The translations under genes were made by a program, and so were the position numbers. From NCBI GenBank assembly GCA_977006965.1, contig OZ345373.1, positions 1,488,001-1,552,000 on the forward strand: a DNA stretch of 64,000 bases, in the 5' to 3' direction. The notes beneath the pieces are model-generated. The model was not told the DNA's origin, searched no databases, and was given only the letters and a program-made list of their open reading frames with translations. The stretch's first letter is position 1. Each line of letters begins with the position of its first letter. Below, in pieces: positions 33,501-44,784 of this stretch. This DNA is from Phymatolithon calcareum. Taxonomy: Eukaryota; Rhodophyta; Florideophyceae; Hapalidiales.

Positions 33501-33724
33501 GGACGGAATTTAATGGCTCCTCGATACAGCATTGCGCTCGGTACGAATAATGGCGTGCCGTGAAGCGCGAAGAAGTGAAAAGCAAAATTGCTCATCATGA
33601 GCTACGTCGGGCTATTCAAGGCTAAACTCCCATGAGACAGGAATATTGGAATACCTGAGTACGATCGACGACAACACGCGCGTCACCGAACACGCAAGAC
33701 TGAAATGAATCTCGAAAGTGAAAT

Positions 33725-34215
33725 GAAATATGTTCGGTCTGCGAGACATTGAAATGAACCTCAGGGCGCTACATAAAACGAAGAACATCTCAGTCTACAA
33801 TACCCTCGTGCGGTGCAGGTGGGGTACGCCTTGCAGCTTACCTAGCGGACGATATTCATCCAAGGGCAAATAGACCTGGCAGAAGGTTTATTCTACCCCG
33901 TCAACTTAGGACGCATTGCACTTCTCATCCAAGACCGAATGAAGTCTCTCTGCAAAATAGCACCCCCAGAAATCAGAAGGCACAAATGGGTCAACACGCT
34001 CGACTATTGTGGAGAAACTTGCGAAAAAGAAAATCTATGAAATTAAAGCCGAAGACCTTGGCAATGCAGAAATCGATCCCTTGGACATGAAACAACGCGA
34101 TCTGCTCCGCGGGCAGACCGACCGAGCCGAATGAGGGAATCTGACGTCTAAGAAAAGCCTGGAGCCGAGCAGAAGAAAGACTGAACCGAAAAATCCCAGT
34201 GCACATGAAAGAGAG
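33725..34215 (+). pseudogene. Degenerate R3-type LINE post-RT region
   Basis: FGLRDIEMNLRALHKTKNIS, YNTLVRCRW and RMKSLCKIAPPEIRRHKW match the intact copy at 44892-45698 segment by segment, with several stops and frameshifts. Confidence 0.7.
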
Positions 34216-34239
34216 CAGCACTCGACTGTGCTACTCAAA

Positions 34240-34985
34240 TCGCGAATGCACAGTGAAATGCTACTTCGGACATTTCTGTAGAAGAGTACACTTTCGCCAC
34301 CTATTGGATTTTTCGGCCCATCTGGCCCATTGGTCCATTAGGGACAATCGTAGTAATTTGTGTATGACACCTCGAAGATTAATCTGGACTTAGCTTACAG
34401 TAGACGCTTTTCGTCTGACAAGGTCAGCGGAGCGACGAATACTTAAGCACGTCGCCCACAAGCTATGATAAACAGCAAGCAACTTCCGGCTTAGCTTGGC
34501 TTCGCAGAGAAGGTATTCGGGACCACTGTTGCGACTCCAGCGGCCATTGACCTAGCTGGGCACTTCGCGGGAAGGAGTGCTCCCTCCGACTTTGGCCACG
34601 TCACGGGCTGAGGCGCCGTACCAACATCTTTTGTCTTCGCCCGATGAGTGACACCCATTCCACCTGGTGTTCCACGCCGCTCATCCCTCGCTCGTTGGAG
34701 CTACACATACAGTCAACCCTTCGTGTTACACACGCTCTGCCCCACCAAATAGCGCTTCGGGGCTGCAATCCCGTTGCTCAGGTATAGCGGGTCCAACTCG
34801 GAATCCGCTATACTGCAATTTCCCCCACGGAACACCTCGTGCTATGTGGGGCTCTTCAGTAAGGTAACTGAGAAGAGCACGACAATATCACACAACCAGA
34901 GCTCAAAGGAAAGACCGAGGATGAAACAAAGCAGGAGTAGGACAGAGTATTAGAGTAATAATAACGTCAGGCGATCGAATGCGGA
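34240..34985. other. No recognisable gene
   Basis: Short frames only. A weak R3-tail match lies just beyond, at 34990-35055. Confidence 0.4.
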
Positions 34986-35131
34986 ATTAGAGAGCGGGAA
35001 ACTGCTCATGTGTCGGTGACCACTAGAGTTAAAAATCATACAATTTCCTCTCGTTGAGAAACAAGAGAGTTGCTCCACGTTCAGTCTTACCGAGGAAAAT
35101 TCTTGAGAATTCATGTCTCGAATGCTAAAAT

Positions 35132-36400
35132 ACAGTCTTCGTGGCCATCTCAGTAGAAGTGACTACAGCACGTCCCTATCTACATCAAGATATGTTTACG
35201 TATACCGAAAGGCAGTGGACGGATATATACGTCGAATCTCCTCGAAAATAGCGACAAATGAAACTTTGCGTCGGTTCGCTAAGTGGATGTTCAGAATTCA
35301 TGCTGCGTAGATGTCACGATTCTAGTCCTACCAGACTGAGTTCGGATCCAGTTACCAGTAGCGGTCAAGTAAGGATGGATTTCTAGATATTTATTATATG
35401 AAGAGGAGCTGTGGAGTGTCTGACATCGAGCTACAGTACTCCAGCTTCACCTGGCTTAAGGGATATTTCGCGGAAAGTAGTATTTTGTATGCAGTGATCG
35501 GCGGCATGAATCATGGTCAAGGTGCGTGCGTAGAAAACGAGAGCTATGTATTCATACAGCTGCATATCTCAATTTCCAAAAACATCTTCAGGCGGAACGT
35601 CCTGGCAATATAAGAGGTGCATGTTTCCGGGCGTTTTTAGTGTCTATCGTCTTTTCAACGAATTCGTGCAATGCAAGGTTCTCAACACTACCGATGTCCT
35701 TCTTATGGACCTGAAAACTAACGTAAGAGGGTAAGAGACCAGAGCTATACAGAACAGAGTAATGAAGATGACTTTAACGATACCCTTTATCACTTTGGAA
35801 GACATTATGACTTGCAAGTTCCTTCTCAGGGAATTAATAATATAGTTAAATGTTATGCCTTCGCGAATTCACAACCTCCATCCTTTACAACTAATCAAGT
35901 TTCAACTACTCCTCACACTTGTTGCTCACAGCCATAGCAAGTCTGTCTAAGTGAGGGCGTAAATGTGCAGAACGTTCTACCGCAGCTCGTACAGGATAAT
36001 CTGATAAACGGGTTTGCAAGTTCTACGAAGAGACACAGCTTGGAAGACGCTGAGCTTCTCACAGATCTTGCTGTAGAGAACACAGATAAGTATGCAGGCG
36101 AGAATAAGAAGAAGATTCGTGCTAATATCAAGGAAGGAGACCCGGCACTCTGTAAATCAGTACCTTGTTTACCAAAGAAATAAATATAGGAGCAGAATTG
36201 AAGCAGCAACCACTCGATTAAAGGGCGATGAGCTGAACAGGGCTTACAAAAGTATAATCTGGTGGCTCATCGAGAACACCAGCTGGCCTCCACTTGCGAA
36301 AGAAAGAGCTGTGCGTGAACAGGAGAAAGACGTCTCGCTAGACAATGTATGCCGGTATTGGATATTTCGAATTCTGCTTCTTTGTAACTGAAATCGGCCA
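35132..36400 (+). pseudogene. R5 duplicated decayed coding region, copy B
   Basis: 35132-35612 matches 9101-9640 over about 500 bp. Frame fragments include SDIELQYSSFTWLKGYFAES (about 35420), a Lys-rich piece at 35965-36183 (LLTDLAVENTDKYAGENKKK) and WWLIENTSWPPLAKERAVRE, then KDVSLDNVCRY (36256-36360). Together they suggest an old gene of unknown function duplicated at least twice. Confidence 0.45.
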
Positions 36401-36899
36401 TATCGCGCGGAAGCGACAGAAATCCCCGCTTCATAAGGCGTTACTCACAATAGGGTTGCTCATGACTTATGATTAGTCTTCTTTTGGAGCCAATATCATG
36501 TGCTGTCTTTTGTACGAGTTCTTAATGAAAGCATCCGAAGTTTCGCGTCTTTTTTCAGTACATGCTTTTTTCATTCTCTAAACATTCAGAATAATGCATA
36601 TTTAAAGAGGGGTGTACTTTGATCCCACAGACTATAACAATTACTTGTATCGGCATCTTAACCGCTCGGAAATTGTAATTCGATCCTAGTATCGTGGCTC
36701 TCTCATCATTTACTGTTCTGGGCGGACTGCCTCCCGACGGCAATTCATCGGCAGAGTGCGAGGCAAAACGGTTGAAGATCTGCGCAAGGAGAGACCCGCA
36801 CAGATACTTCAATATTTGACCAATGAGAACTTGCTCTATGGTACGTTCTGACATTTATTAACGCATTCTGCATTAAAGAAAGAAAGAAAGAAATACGCA

Positions 36900-37330
36900 A
36901 GTTTATTCAAAACTCCATTTTTGCGGCCGGCATGGAGTATCTCTACCCTCTCCGCCACCGCCGCCTCGTCCCTCTCCCTGCCCACTCCCTTCCAACGATC
37001 CATTGCCATAACCAGCAGCGGCGCCATTTCCAAATCCAAAGCCTTCACCACCGTATCGATTCGCTCCTCCTCCGCCGCGACCTCCAGCAGTCGCAGTTCC
37101 TCAGCCAGTTGCAAATTTACCAGCTCCTCTACCGTGCGAGTGCGATGATCCACTTCCAGATCCATGTCCGCGCCCATCCTTGTTCTCACCGCCCCCACCG
37201 CCGCCTCGCGCGGCTCCGGCACCACCTCCTGCACTACCGAATCCACTTCCTGCGCTGTAGCTATCAGATTGGCTTTTTGAGCTGCTGTTGGAATGGTCCC
37301 GGTATCGCGGCCATGGCAACAGTCGTTTGA
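36900..37330 (-). pseudogene. Glycine-rich protein gene
   Basis: The minus strand reads YSAGSGFGSAGGGAGAARGG, HGSGSGSSHSHGRGAGKF, then a TGA, then GGANRYGGEGFGFGNGAAAG and a final PRQ-like end. The stop sits where Gly or Arg would be expected. Upstream (higher coordinates) is a long purine/pyrimidine-biased stretch (37400-37500) and a GC-rich tandem duplication that may be its promoter. Confidence 0.5.
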
Positions 37331-37526
37331 GCTCGCGGTGGGGCTTCGATGCATTTCCAGTCTATGATCCTCCTGGGCAAGTATAGCGCCAGGCTCCAAA
37401 GAACCCGACGCGACATGGAAGAGAAAAGCCCAAGAGAGGAGAGAGAAGAAAAGAGCGGGAGAGACAAGACAAAAGAGGAGGAAAGAAAGACAAGCAAACA
37501 AAACCTCCAGGACAAACAGACAGCTC

Positions 37527-37998
37527 AAGCGGGTGGACGTTGGCGTCGTCCTCCGGCGGCGACCTTGGCATGGTCGTCGACCTTGAGACAGGCGCGCGAA
37601 AAGTGAACAGGGGCCTTGAGCGCGAATGTCACCGAACTGGCTTGTGCGGCGAAACGGTTGCGGTCAAGAAAGGTTGGGAAGCCACCGACTCCGCGTGGTC
37701 GAAGGGATTCACAGGCGTGACGCGTGTAAGATTCAAGCATTCGAGCCGAGTTCAGAAACCTCCGGGACAGGGACGACGTCATCTTCAAACGGCGACCTGG
37801 GCTTGGCCGTCGACCTTCGAACGAACGCACGAAAAAGTGAAAAGGGAACTTGAGCGCAGATGTCTCCGTGCTGGCTTGCATGACGACGGTTGCGCACAAG
37901 AAGGTTGGGAAGAGCTCCGACTCCGCGTGGTCGAAGGGCCGTGCAGGCGTCGTTGAGCGTGCTACGAGCCGAGCATTCGAGCCGAAATCCAGAGGTCC
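37527..37998. repeat. Two tandem units of about 232 bp, GC-rich
   Basis: Matching landmarks GGCGACCT at 37558 and 37791, and CTCCGCGTGGTCGAAGGG at 37689 and 37921, give a 232-233 bp period. The units are diverged. They lie upstream of the minus-strand Gly-rich gene. Confidence 0.8.
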
Positions 37999-37999
37999 C

Positions 38000-38690
38000 C
38001 ACCTTCCTTTACTCAGAGGAACGAACTAACTAGCTTATATACTACAACCTACGCAAAAGACTGCAATGCAGCGCATAGACACACGAGAGACACGTACAAG
38101 TATGGCCCAACAGATCACCTACCACGAGCAGCATGACTATCGCGATCCAATTTGTGCGGCGTACAGTCGCGAGAGCGCCTTGGGACAGCGACATAACAGC
38201 GCGCGCTACAGCAAGTAGCATTTTGACACACTGCGCTTAGGAAACGCTGGTCCGGCTTCGGCCGTTGGAACGGGTACGGCAGTCTCCGTAAAACCCTCTA
38301 GATTGTTGTGCCGTAAGCAGTTACGGCTATCTCTAGCCGCCTCGATTTTCCTCCTCCACGTAATCAGTGGAAAACGTTTATCCTGCATCCATGTTCCGCA
38401 CATGAGGTGCCATATACGGTACTCTGTTAGTTGGACATTTCCCAAATTCGAATCGCTGCTACCCAGGATTTCGAATTTCGTGTTGACACCTAATCTGGGT
38501 GTGCTTCCATTACACTTTACCGTTCGGCTTTGCATGAGCCGAACTGCAGTTTCTTTGCCCTACAAATAGTCCACTAAAACACGTCCTGAATAAAGAGGCA
38601 AGGGAGTTACCTTGCATTCCTGTTTTCCATCCTCGACGACCCGTACTGCATCGCAGTTTAAACTGTATTCCGCGGACAGATATTACCTCT
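38000..38690. other. Region upstream of the Gypsy gag; LTR not identified
   Basis: Contains AATAAA at about 38590 and a small hairpin (TTCGGCTTTGCATGAGCCGAA, about 38522). I found no direct repeat of this stretch after 42.9 kb, so I cannot define LTRs. Confidence 0.4.
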
Positions 38691-38695
38691 CGAGC

Positions 38696-39658
38696 ATGGC
38701 CTCACCAGGTCCTGCAACTCCCTCAACACTCTTCGCGCCAATTCAGGCCCCGAAGCTCATTTCCATCTCACGTTCGGCGATTCAGACATTCCTTGCTGAA
38801 CGCGCCCATTATGAGGCCGCCGTAACCGCCCAGCCTGACCTCACGCCACTCTCTTGGGCAGGATCCATCGATGCCCGGTTTTTACGCTCCCTGCTGAAAG
38901 CCCGCATTTTCGGTGCTGAAATTACGGATGTCGCTCAGCTCAATGACGACATCATATCATCCAGACTTCGCGAGCTATCATCGGGCTCCAAAAACGTCTC
39001 TTTCGAAGAGGCCCTCAATGATGTCAAACGTCATGTCCGACTCGATGCCTCTGAAGCTGATCCACGTCTCCGGATTCTAATGCTCACAACTTCATACATG
39101 GAGCTCTGCGAGGCTCGCAATTGGAACTTTGTGGAAAATGCACCGAAGGCCGCTGTCAAGCACCTCATTGAGGACCTGCAGCCTCCTGCTCTTAAAACTT
39201 CTGTGACCGACGCTATAAAGCTCGAGAAGCACGATCTCAAGTCCGATTTTTTTGGATTTTGCGACTATCTTGCTGATGTAGCTGAAAGCTGTGAGAAATT
39301 TCAACCGCTTCGCGCTTTTAGGGCCTCCGTTCCGCACTATAAGCCGAAGAAGGGCACTGACAGGAAGAATCATGACAAAAACACTATGAAATCGCCTACC
39401 ATCAACGGTGACAAGAAGCGCAAAGCGACATTGCCATCCTGTCTAAACCCCGAATGTGACGAAAGACATTTGGTTCAGGATTGTCCGATAACTTCCAATG
39501 ATCTAAAAAAACTCTACTGGACGCTCGTCGCACCTCTATTGCAAATAAGAAGAAGCCGGAGCGAAAAGGCCGGTTCAACATTGGTGCTCTGGTCACCTCA
39601 TCTTCCAAAGAACCCCATTCAGTCAAAAATTCTTCTCCTTCCGAAAATACTGCAGTAA
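38696..39658 (+). CDS. Ty3/Gypsy-type Gag
   Basis: Structural protein of an LTR retrotransposon. ATG 38696 (MASPGPATPSTLF) is preferred over the upstream open frame. The capsid-like region has LISISRSAIQTFLAERAHYE, LRSLLKARIFG and SKNVSFEEALNDVKRHV. Near the C-terminus is a variant zinc knuckle C-x4-C-x3-H-x4-C (CLNPECDERHLVQDC). After residue about 270 the frame turns into unlikely sequence, while the -1 frame continues naturally into pol from an A-AAA-AAA heptamer (39505-39511). The Gag-only product would end at TAA 39656-39658. Confidence 0.82.
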   Translation: MASPGPATPSTLFAPIQAPKLISISRSAIQTFLAERAHYEAAVTAQPDLTPLSWAGSIDARFLRSLLKARIFGAEITDVAQLNDDIISSRLRELSSGSKNVSFEEALNDVKRHVRLDASEADPRLRILMLTTSYMELCEARNWNFVENAPKAAVKHLIEDLQPPALKTSVTDAIKLEKHDLKSDFFGFCDYLADVAESCEKFQPLRAFRASVPHYKPKKGTDRKNHDKNTMKSPTINGDKKRKATLPSCLNPECDERHLVQDCPITSNDLKKLYWTLVAPLLQIRRSRSEKAGSTLVLWSPHLPKNPIQSKILLLPKILQ

Positions 39659-42600
39659 TGATAGCTGAAATTTGTGGCTACAAATTCGCCAGCCGTATTG
39701 ACTCCGGAGAAGATGAAGTTGCACTCTCTAGCACAATCGTGGATTTTCTTGGAACCAAAGACATTTTCCTTCCTAATCTGCGGTCTGCAAACGAGTTTCC
39801 ATTCAAAGCTGTTGATGGACGCTCTCTTCATGTCGACAGCCAAGTGCAAGTGTCACCCTCTCTCCACACTGTTGCCGGACCATGCCGGTTGCGAAATATC
39901 AAGGCTTATGTCATGCCTTGTCAAGACACCACCAAGCTTCAGGGCACCGAATGCCCTGGAGAGCTCGTCCTTGGAAACCCATTCCTAGTCTACTCCGGTC
40001 TAGACATTAAGGACTTCATTTATAGCCATATTGAGCATCTCACTGCCCTCGACTATGGTAATCTGCATTCTGATAATGTCCCTACAACCGTTGGGAAACT
40101 TGGCGCCCGCCTACTTTCTCCAGAGTTCTCGAGCGGCTCGGACGCTTTCACTGACGAACATGTAAGTGATTTGGAAAATCTTGCCGCGTACACGTACGCG
40201 AAAAGTACCCCGAGGTTTTCCAGTATTGTTGCCAACGGCGATTTACATCGCAACGATGGCGATGATATCGACTACAAAGATGTAGACACTGGAAAACAAG
40301 ATGAACAAGATCTCACCGATACCGTCAATATCATGATCCAGGGCGTGTACGAACTTATTCCTGACGCTCAGCGAGATGATTTTCGAAATATGGTGCTATC
40401 GTTCCGTGACATTTTCCGTACTCGCCTGGGCAGCGATCCCGCTGTCGATGTCCTTCCACTGACTATTGAGTTCGAAGATAAGGAGCGCCCAGTCAAAGTT
40501 CGCCAGCGCACTTATTCTCTGGAGCAACATGCATTTCTAAAAGAGATATGTTCTGAAATGGAAGAGCTCGATCTTGCTTATCGAAATCCCACGTCAAAAT
40601 GGGCATATGCGCCGTTGGTTGTGCCGAAACCGGGTGCTGATAAGTTCCGTTTCACGGTAGACCTCCGCCCGGTCAATGCCCAGACAAAGAAGAATGTATG
40701 GCCTATGCCGTTCGCTGAACCCATGTTTGGCAAGATCAGCGGCGCAAAATACTTCTATTCATTCGACTTTGTCTCTGCATACTGGCAAATGCCTCTGGCT
40801 ACTTCATCCAAAGAGTGCCAGAGTTTTCATACCCCGTTTGGAGTATTCACTCCCACCCGCGTACTTCATGGTGCTACCAATGCTGTTACGTACTTTCAGT
40901 CGACCATAGAATCGCTATTTTCAGATCTCGACCTCCTCATGTGGCTCGATGATCTTTTGGGACACGCCAAAGATCTTACCTCTCTGATTTCAAACTTGAA
41001 ATCGTTTTTCACCACCTGCCGTGATCGGGGCCTAAAGCTACACCCTCTGAAGTGCGCCCTCGTCAGCATCAGAGCTGATTTCTGTGGAAGAACCATTGAT
41101 CGAAATGGGATCCGCTTCAATCCACGAAACTATTCCGTGCTGACATCGATTGCGGCGCCCACAACCGTGGGATACCTCATTGAGCTTGTCCATGGCGCTA
41201 ACTGGATGCGTAGCGCAATTCACCGTTTCTCTGCTCTCATACAGCCGCTCCACGATCTCTTGGAATCCCAGTTCACCCTGCACAAGTCCAGGAAGAAATC
41301 ACGCCTCGCGAATAGGCCTCTTTCTGCATGGGGAGACACACCAGAAATCATACACCTGCCTCATCGAAGCTATTGTCAACCAGGTTACTTTGACTACTCC
41401 GAATCCCGGTATGCGTCTGTGCCTTTTTACTGACGCCTCATCTACACACTGGGCCGGCGTACTTACACAGGTTCCGATTCACGACGTCAATTCAGAAAGC
41501 CTTCTCTGCGCCGACTGGAATCATTCTCCAATTGCATTCGTGTCTGGCTCATTCAATGGCGCATCCTCGCGCTGGTCCACTCCAGAGCAGGAACGCTATG
41601 CTGTCGTCGCCTCTGTTACGCGACTGGGACACATACTCGCTACCTGCAGCGAGTTCTCGCTCTTCACAGATCACAAAAACATACTCTTCATGTTCTCACC
41701 AACGAGGTACAACGCTAATGTTGCACGACACGTGGTACACAAAACTCAACGCTGGGCTATCCGCCTTTCTGAATTCAATTTCATCATCGAGCACATACCA
41801 GGTGTGCAAAATACGTGGACGGATATGCTAACTCGCTGGGCTGCTCCAGGCAATGCTGTATTTTCCGCACGCCGCGTAGGAGCATTTCGAGTCCCTCTTC
41901 TTACACAAGACTTGCCGGAGTTACCGTCGCTTGCCGTGATTGCCGCTTCGCAAAAGCTCGCACCCCCTTCATCTGATGGTGCATTCAAGCTCGTCGGAGA
42001 CATTTATAAGAACAAACAGGGAAAGATTTATGTGCCAACTGATGATGAACCACTGCAGCTCCGAATTTGCGTTGCCGCGCATTGCGGTCTAGGTGGACAT
42101 CGTGGTACAACTACAACAACTTCAATCATCAAAGAAAGTCTCATATGGCCAACAATGGAAGCTGACATTTCTGCTTTCGCTCAGAGCTGTCTCGTGTGCC
42201 TACTGTCGGCAAGCGGAGGAAAAGTTCCGCGCCCACTTGGACATCAAGTTCATGCCGAACATGTCAATGAGCTTCTGCATTCCGACTTTTTGTATATAGG
42301 AGATTCTCGAACGAAGCACGAATATATTCTCATCCTCAAAGATGAATTTTCCGGGTATTGCTAGCTTCGCGCCGTTAAGAATGCGGACGCTGATACCACC
42401 GCCGAAGTTCTACTGGCATATTTCACGACGTTTGTTCCAGTCTTGCAGTGGTTCTCCGACCAAGGCTCCCATTTCTGCAATACGGTAATGGAATCTCTGG
42501 CTTCATCTCTCGGTGCCAAGCACCGATTTTCTACTGCATATATACCATGGTCAAACGGTACAATCGAGTCTGTGTGTAAGCAAGCCCTCCGCGTACTACG

Positions 42601-42748
42601 CGCCCTCAGCGCTGAAATGCGCGTTCGAGAAGCGGACTGGCCAACCGTTGTTCTGGCTATGCAGAGCGTTATTAACAATTCCCCGGCACGCGGTCTTGGT
42701 GGCCGAGCGCCGATTACTGTCCATACTGGACAGTCTCCTGGAAACTAA
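39502..42748 (+). pseudogene. Ty3/Gypsy pol: protease, RT, RNase H, integrase
   Basis: Polyprotein in the -1 frame relative to gag. In order: basic linker (SIANKKKPERKGRFNIGAL); protease with RIDSGED; RT (FTVDLRPVNAQ, FVSAYWQMPL, catalytic LMWLDDLLGHA); RNase H (LFTDASSTHWAG, EQERYAVV, LFTDHKNI); integrase zinc finger (HCGLGGH, then CLVC); and the integrase triad (LHSDF, FSDQGSHF, NGTIES). A one-base shift near 41335 moves RNase H and integrase to another frame. TAG 42362-42364 and TAA 42746-42748 also break it. It is inactive as it stands, but all domains are easily read. Confidence 0.92.
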
Positions 42749-42749
42749 T

Positions 42750-43240
42750 ATCTTAGGCCTCAGCTCTGGTGGTGTGATTCTGCATAAGTTTGTTGCGTGT
42801 AGGTGCATCTACCCAGTAGGGTCGTGTGACGAGATCAGAGTCACAAAACTGAAGCCAAGACGATCCATGTTTGAAAAAGAGTCTATTCGCACTTTCAGAT
42901 GAGACTAAGAGTACTCTCCCCGTAACAAGGGTTCTTTCTGATGATGGAAGACACAATGTGCTCGATCTCTGTATTGAGATCTGCTATAAAATGCACGCAT
43001 GCGTGCAAGCACACGCAGTCCTTCAAATGCTAGTTCATCGAGTATAATCAAATCTCGAGTGCCAATGATCCCCCTCTCGTGAGTGAGCGGAGTGTATAGT
43101 CAATAAGGTTTGCACAGCTGCTTTATAAATGTACGGCCATAGCTTAGCTGTGATCAGAAATTTAGTTCCACGAAATCAAAACTAATTCATAACGCTGCCG
43201 CGCTTTTTCCAGACCCTCCTTTTTTCACAAGTGACTATCT
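42750..43240. other. Downstream of Gypsy pol; no gene seen
   Basis: A short frame to about 42903 may be the eroded end of integrase. A TATAAAA at about 42983 and small palindromes occur. No LTR match was found. Confidence 0.35.
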
Positions 43241-43252
43241 GAGCCTCTTGTG

Positions 43253-43556
43253 GGGATTGTGCACCGGCTGCGAGGGATGGCCTGAGGGCTTATGTCATCC
43301 CGAGCGTACGGTGCACAACACGCTTGTCAACCGGCTGAGAAACAAGTGGAAAATAAGGATTTCGCACGAGTGTCCTATCAAAGCTGCTATGTCATCCGTA
43401 GGGGTGACATAGAAGCAATCAGTTGCAAGAGGAAGCCGATGTCTACCCCCTCAGCCGGTTGACAATATTCTATGTCATCCCTAGGGATGACATAGAAGCA
43501 ATCAGTTGCAAGAGGAAGCCGATCATCGGCATGTCTACCCCCTCAGCCGGTTGACA
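43253..43556. repeat. Hairpin array with tandem units and a 30-bp perfect palindrome
   Basis: Nested stems TTGTGCACCG/CGGTGCACAA and GGGATG/CATCCC come first. Two tandem units follow (about 43388-43465 and 43470-43556), each with a CTATGTCATCC...GGATGACATAG-type stem, AAGCAATCAGTTGCAAGAGG and CTCAGCCGGTTGACAA. The second stem (43468-43497) is a 30-bp perfect palindrome. TTGTCAACCGGCTGAG at about 43324 is the inverse of the unit end. Confidence 0.85.
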
Positions 43557-44004
43557 AGCATCAATATGTTCTGGCTCTGGTTTTGCGCTTGATCAAGGAA
43601 GTGATGTAGGAAGTCAGCCTTGTACGCTCAGGTGATGCGGGGCCCTAGGACCGAGTACTATTCAAAACGTTTACCGACATGTCCAAGGTCTCCTGGCTCT
43701 ACTATCTGAACATGCGGTTTCAGAGCATTTGATAAAGCCGCTAGTCTTGCCTGCTTCTCAGAAATATACATTTTGATATTCAATGAAAAAACCGAAAGTA
43801 AGACATTGCTCCTGGTCATTCGAAACGAAGAATACTTATGAAAAGGACCCTGGTAAAAATCAGGATGCGTAATTTTGCTACAGTGGTTGGGAGCCCAACT
43901 GTACCTGGCGAGTCCAGAGGATACGCAACACTATCTTACTCCCGCCTGAGTCTAGGAGCCTCATTGAGCTAGTTCCTGAATTGCCTGTCATGTTTCCCTT
44001 TCTG

Positions 44005-44120
44005 GAGCGCAATTTATCAGTCTATGAACCCAAAGAAGGAGACAGATTGGTAATCGAAAAAGCACTTAATTAACTTTTGCGCTTCAGCAAAAAACCTCAT
44101 TTAGTGTTTGCAGTATGAAG
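44005..44120 (+). pseudogene. LINE C-terminal fragment
   Basis: LERNLSVYEPKEGDRLVIEK, then ALN, a stop, LLRFSK, resembles the module end at 31640-31750 (LECKLPVYELREENRAAAEK). Confidence 0.55.
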
Positions 44121-44330
44121 AAGGCCTGTAAATATCTTCTGTCTTCAGGACAGCAGAATTTGCTTTACCCTGGTTGCCACCTGATTGCTGTCACCTGTTT
44201 TCGATGTTTGGGCTTAGAATGTCGCACTTTTCATTGGCCTTCTCGTCAGTTTCTTTCAGACCGTTTTGCGTCTGATTTTATTCTTTATTTTGGCTATCTG
44301 CTTTAAAGCTGCATTTCTATCAGTCATGGG

Positions 44331-44772
44331 AGGTCACCCTCAAGGATGAGAAACTGCGAATCTTTTGGGCATGGAGCGAGACGGAGAAGGCCAAAAAACG
44401 CAAAATCGCCGTGGATATGAGCGAAAATCCAAACCCTGCAGTCCAAATCAAGTCGAGAATACACAGACTTTGGGCAGTCAAATGGTTTTTCGGCCACTTC
44501 CCTCCGCGAAATCTCTCGGCATATATCGAAAACTACGACGAACTAGCAGCGATGCTGCTGGAAACCCTTCAACTCAACCTAACGCAACCACAAATGAATG
44601 ATAGAACAGAAGAGTAAGTGAAACAAGCGATGGACAAATTAATGAAGCTAGAAAGCGAGATGCAAGAGGAAATGATGATGTGATGATGGAGGCGATGCGA
44701 AGCTGCTCTGGTGTCGGCGTGCGCCGGCGTTCAGGGCTTCTAAAAGAAAAACCTACAATTTCCCCCCCCCCT
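44331..44772 (+). mobile_element. R3 LINE 3' fragment, copy A of a tail-to-tail pair
   Basis: C-terminal module (IKSRIHRLWAVKWFFGHFPP, AMDKLMKLE-type end with one stop), then an R3 tail with GAAGCTGCTCTGGTGTCGGC, GGGCTTCTAAAAGAAAAACC and a C run. ATCAGTCATGGG lies on both sides (44319-44330 and 44773-44784). Confidence 0.9.
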
Positions 44773-44784
44773 ATCAGTCATGGG

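Noticed and set aside
34790-34830. Possible further R3 tail (CTGCAATTTCCCCCACGG)
   Set aside because: The match is too short to separate from chance; no upstream R3 sequence.
36836-37528. 230-residue minus-strand frame with a hydrophobic start like a signal peptide
   Set aside because: The hydrophobic part comes from a pyrimidine-rich stretch. The Gly-rich frame in another phase explains the downstream sequence better.
39656-39660. TAATG overlap of gag stop and a pol ATG, suggesting stop-restart translation
   Set aside because: The pol frame is open and protein-like for about 50 codons upstream of that ATG, so frameshifting (or a base change) at the A run explains the layout better.
38000-43240. 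LTRs flanking the Gypsy element
   Set aside because: I could not find matching direct repeats before gag and after pol, so no LTR was annotated.
43253-43556. CRISPR-like array of spaced repeats
   Set aside because: Only two tandem units, internal palindromes and no unique spacers; the genome is eukaryotic.
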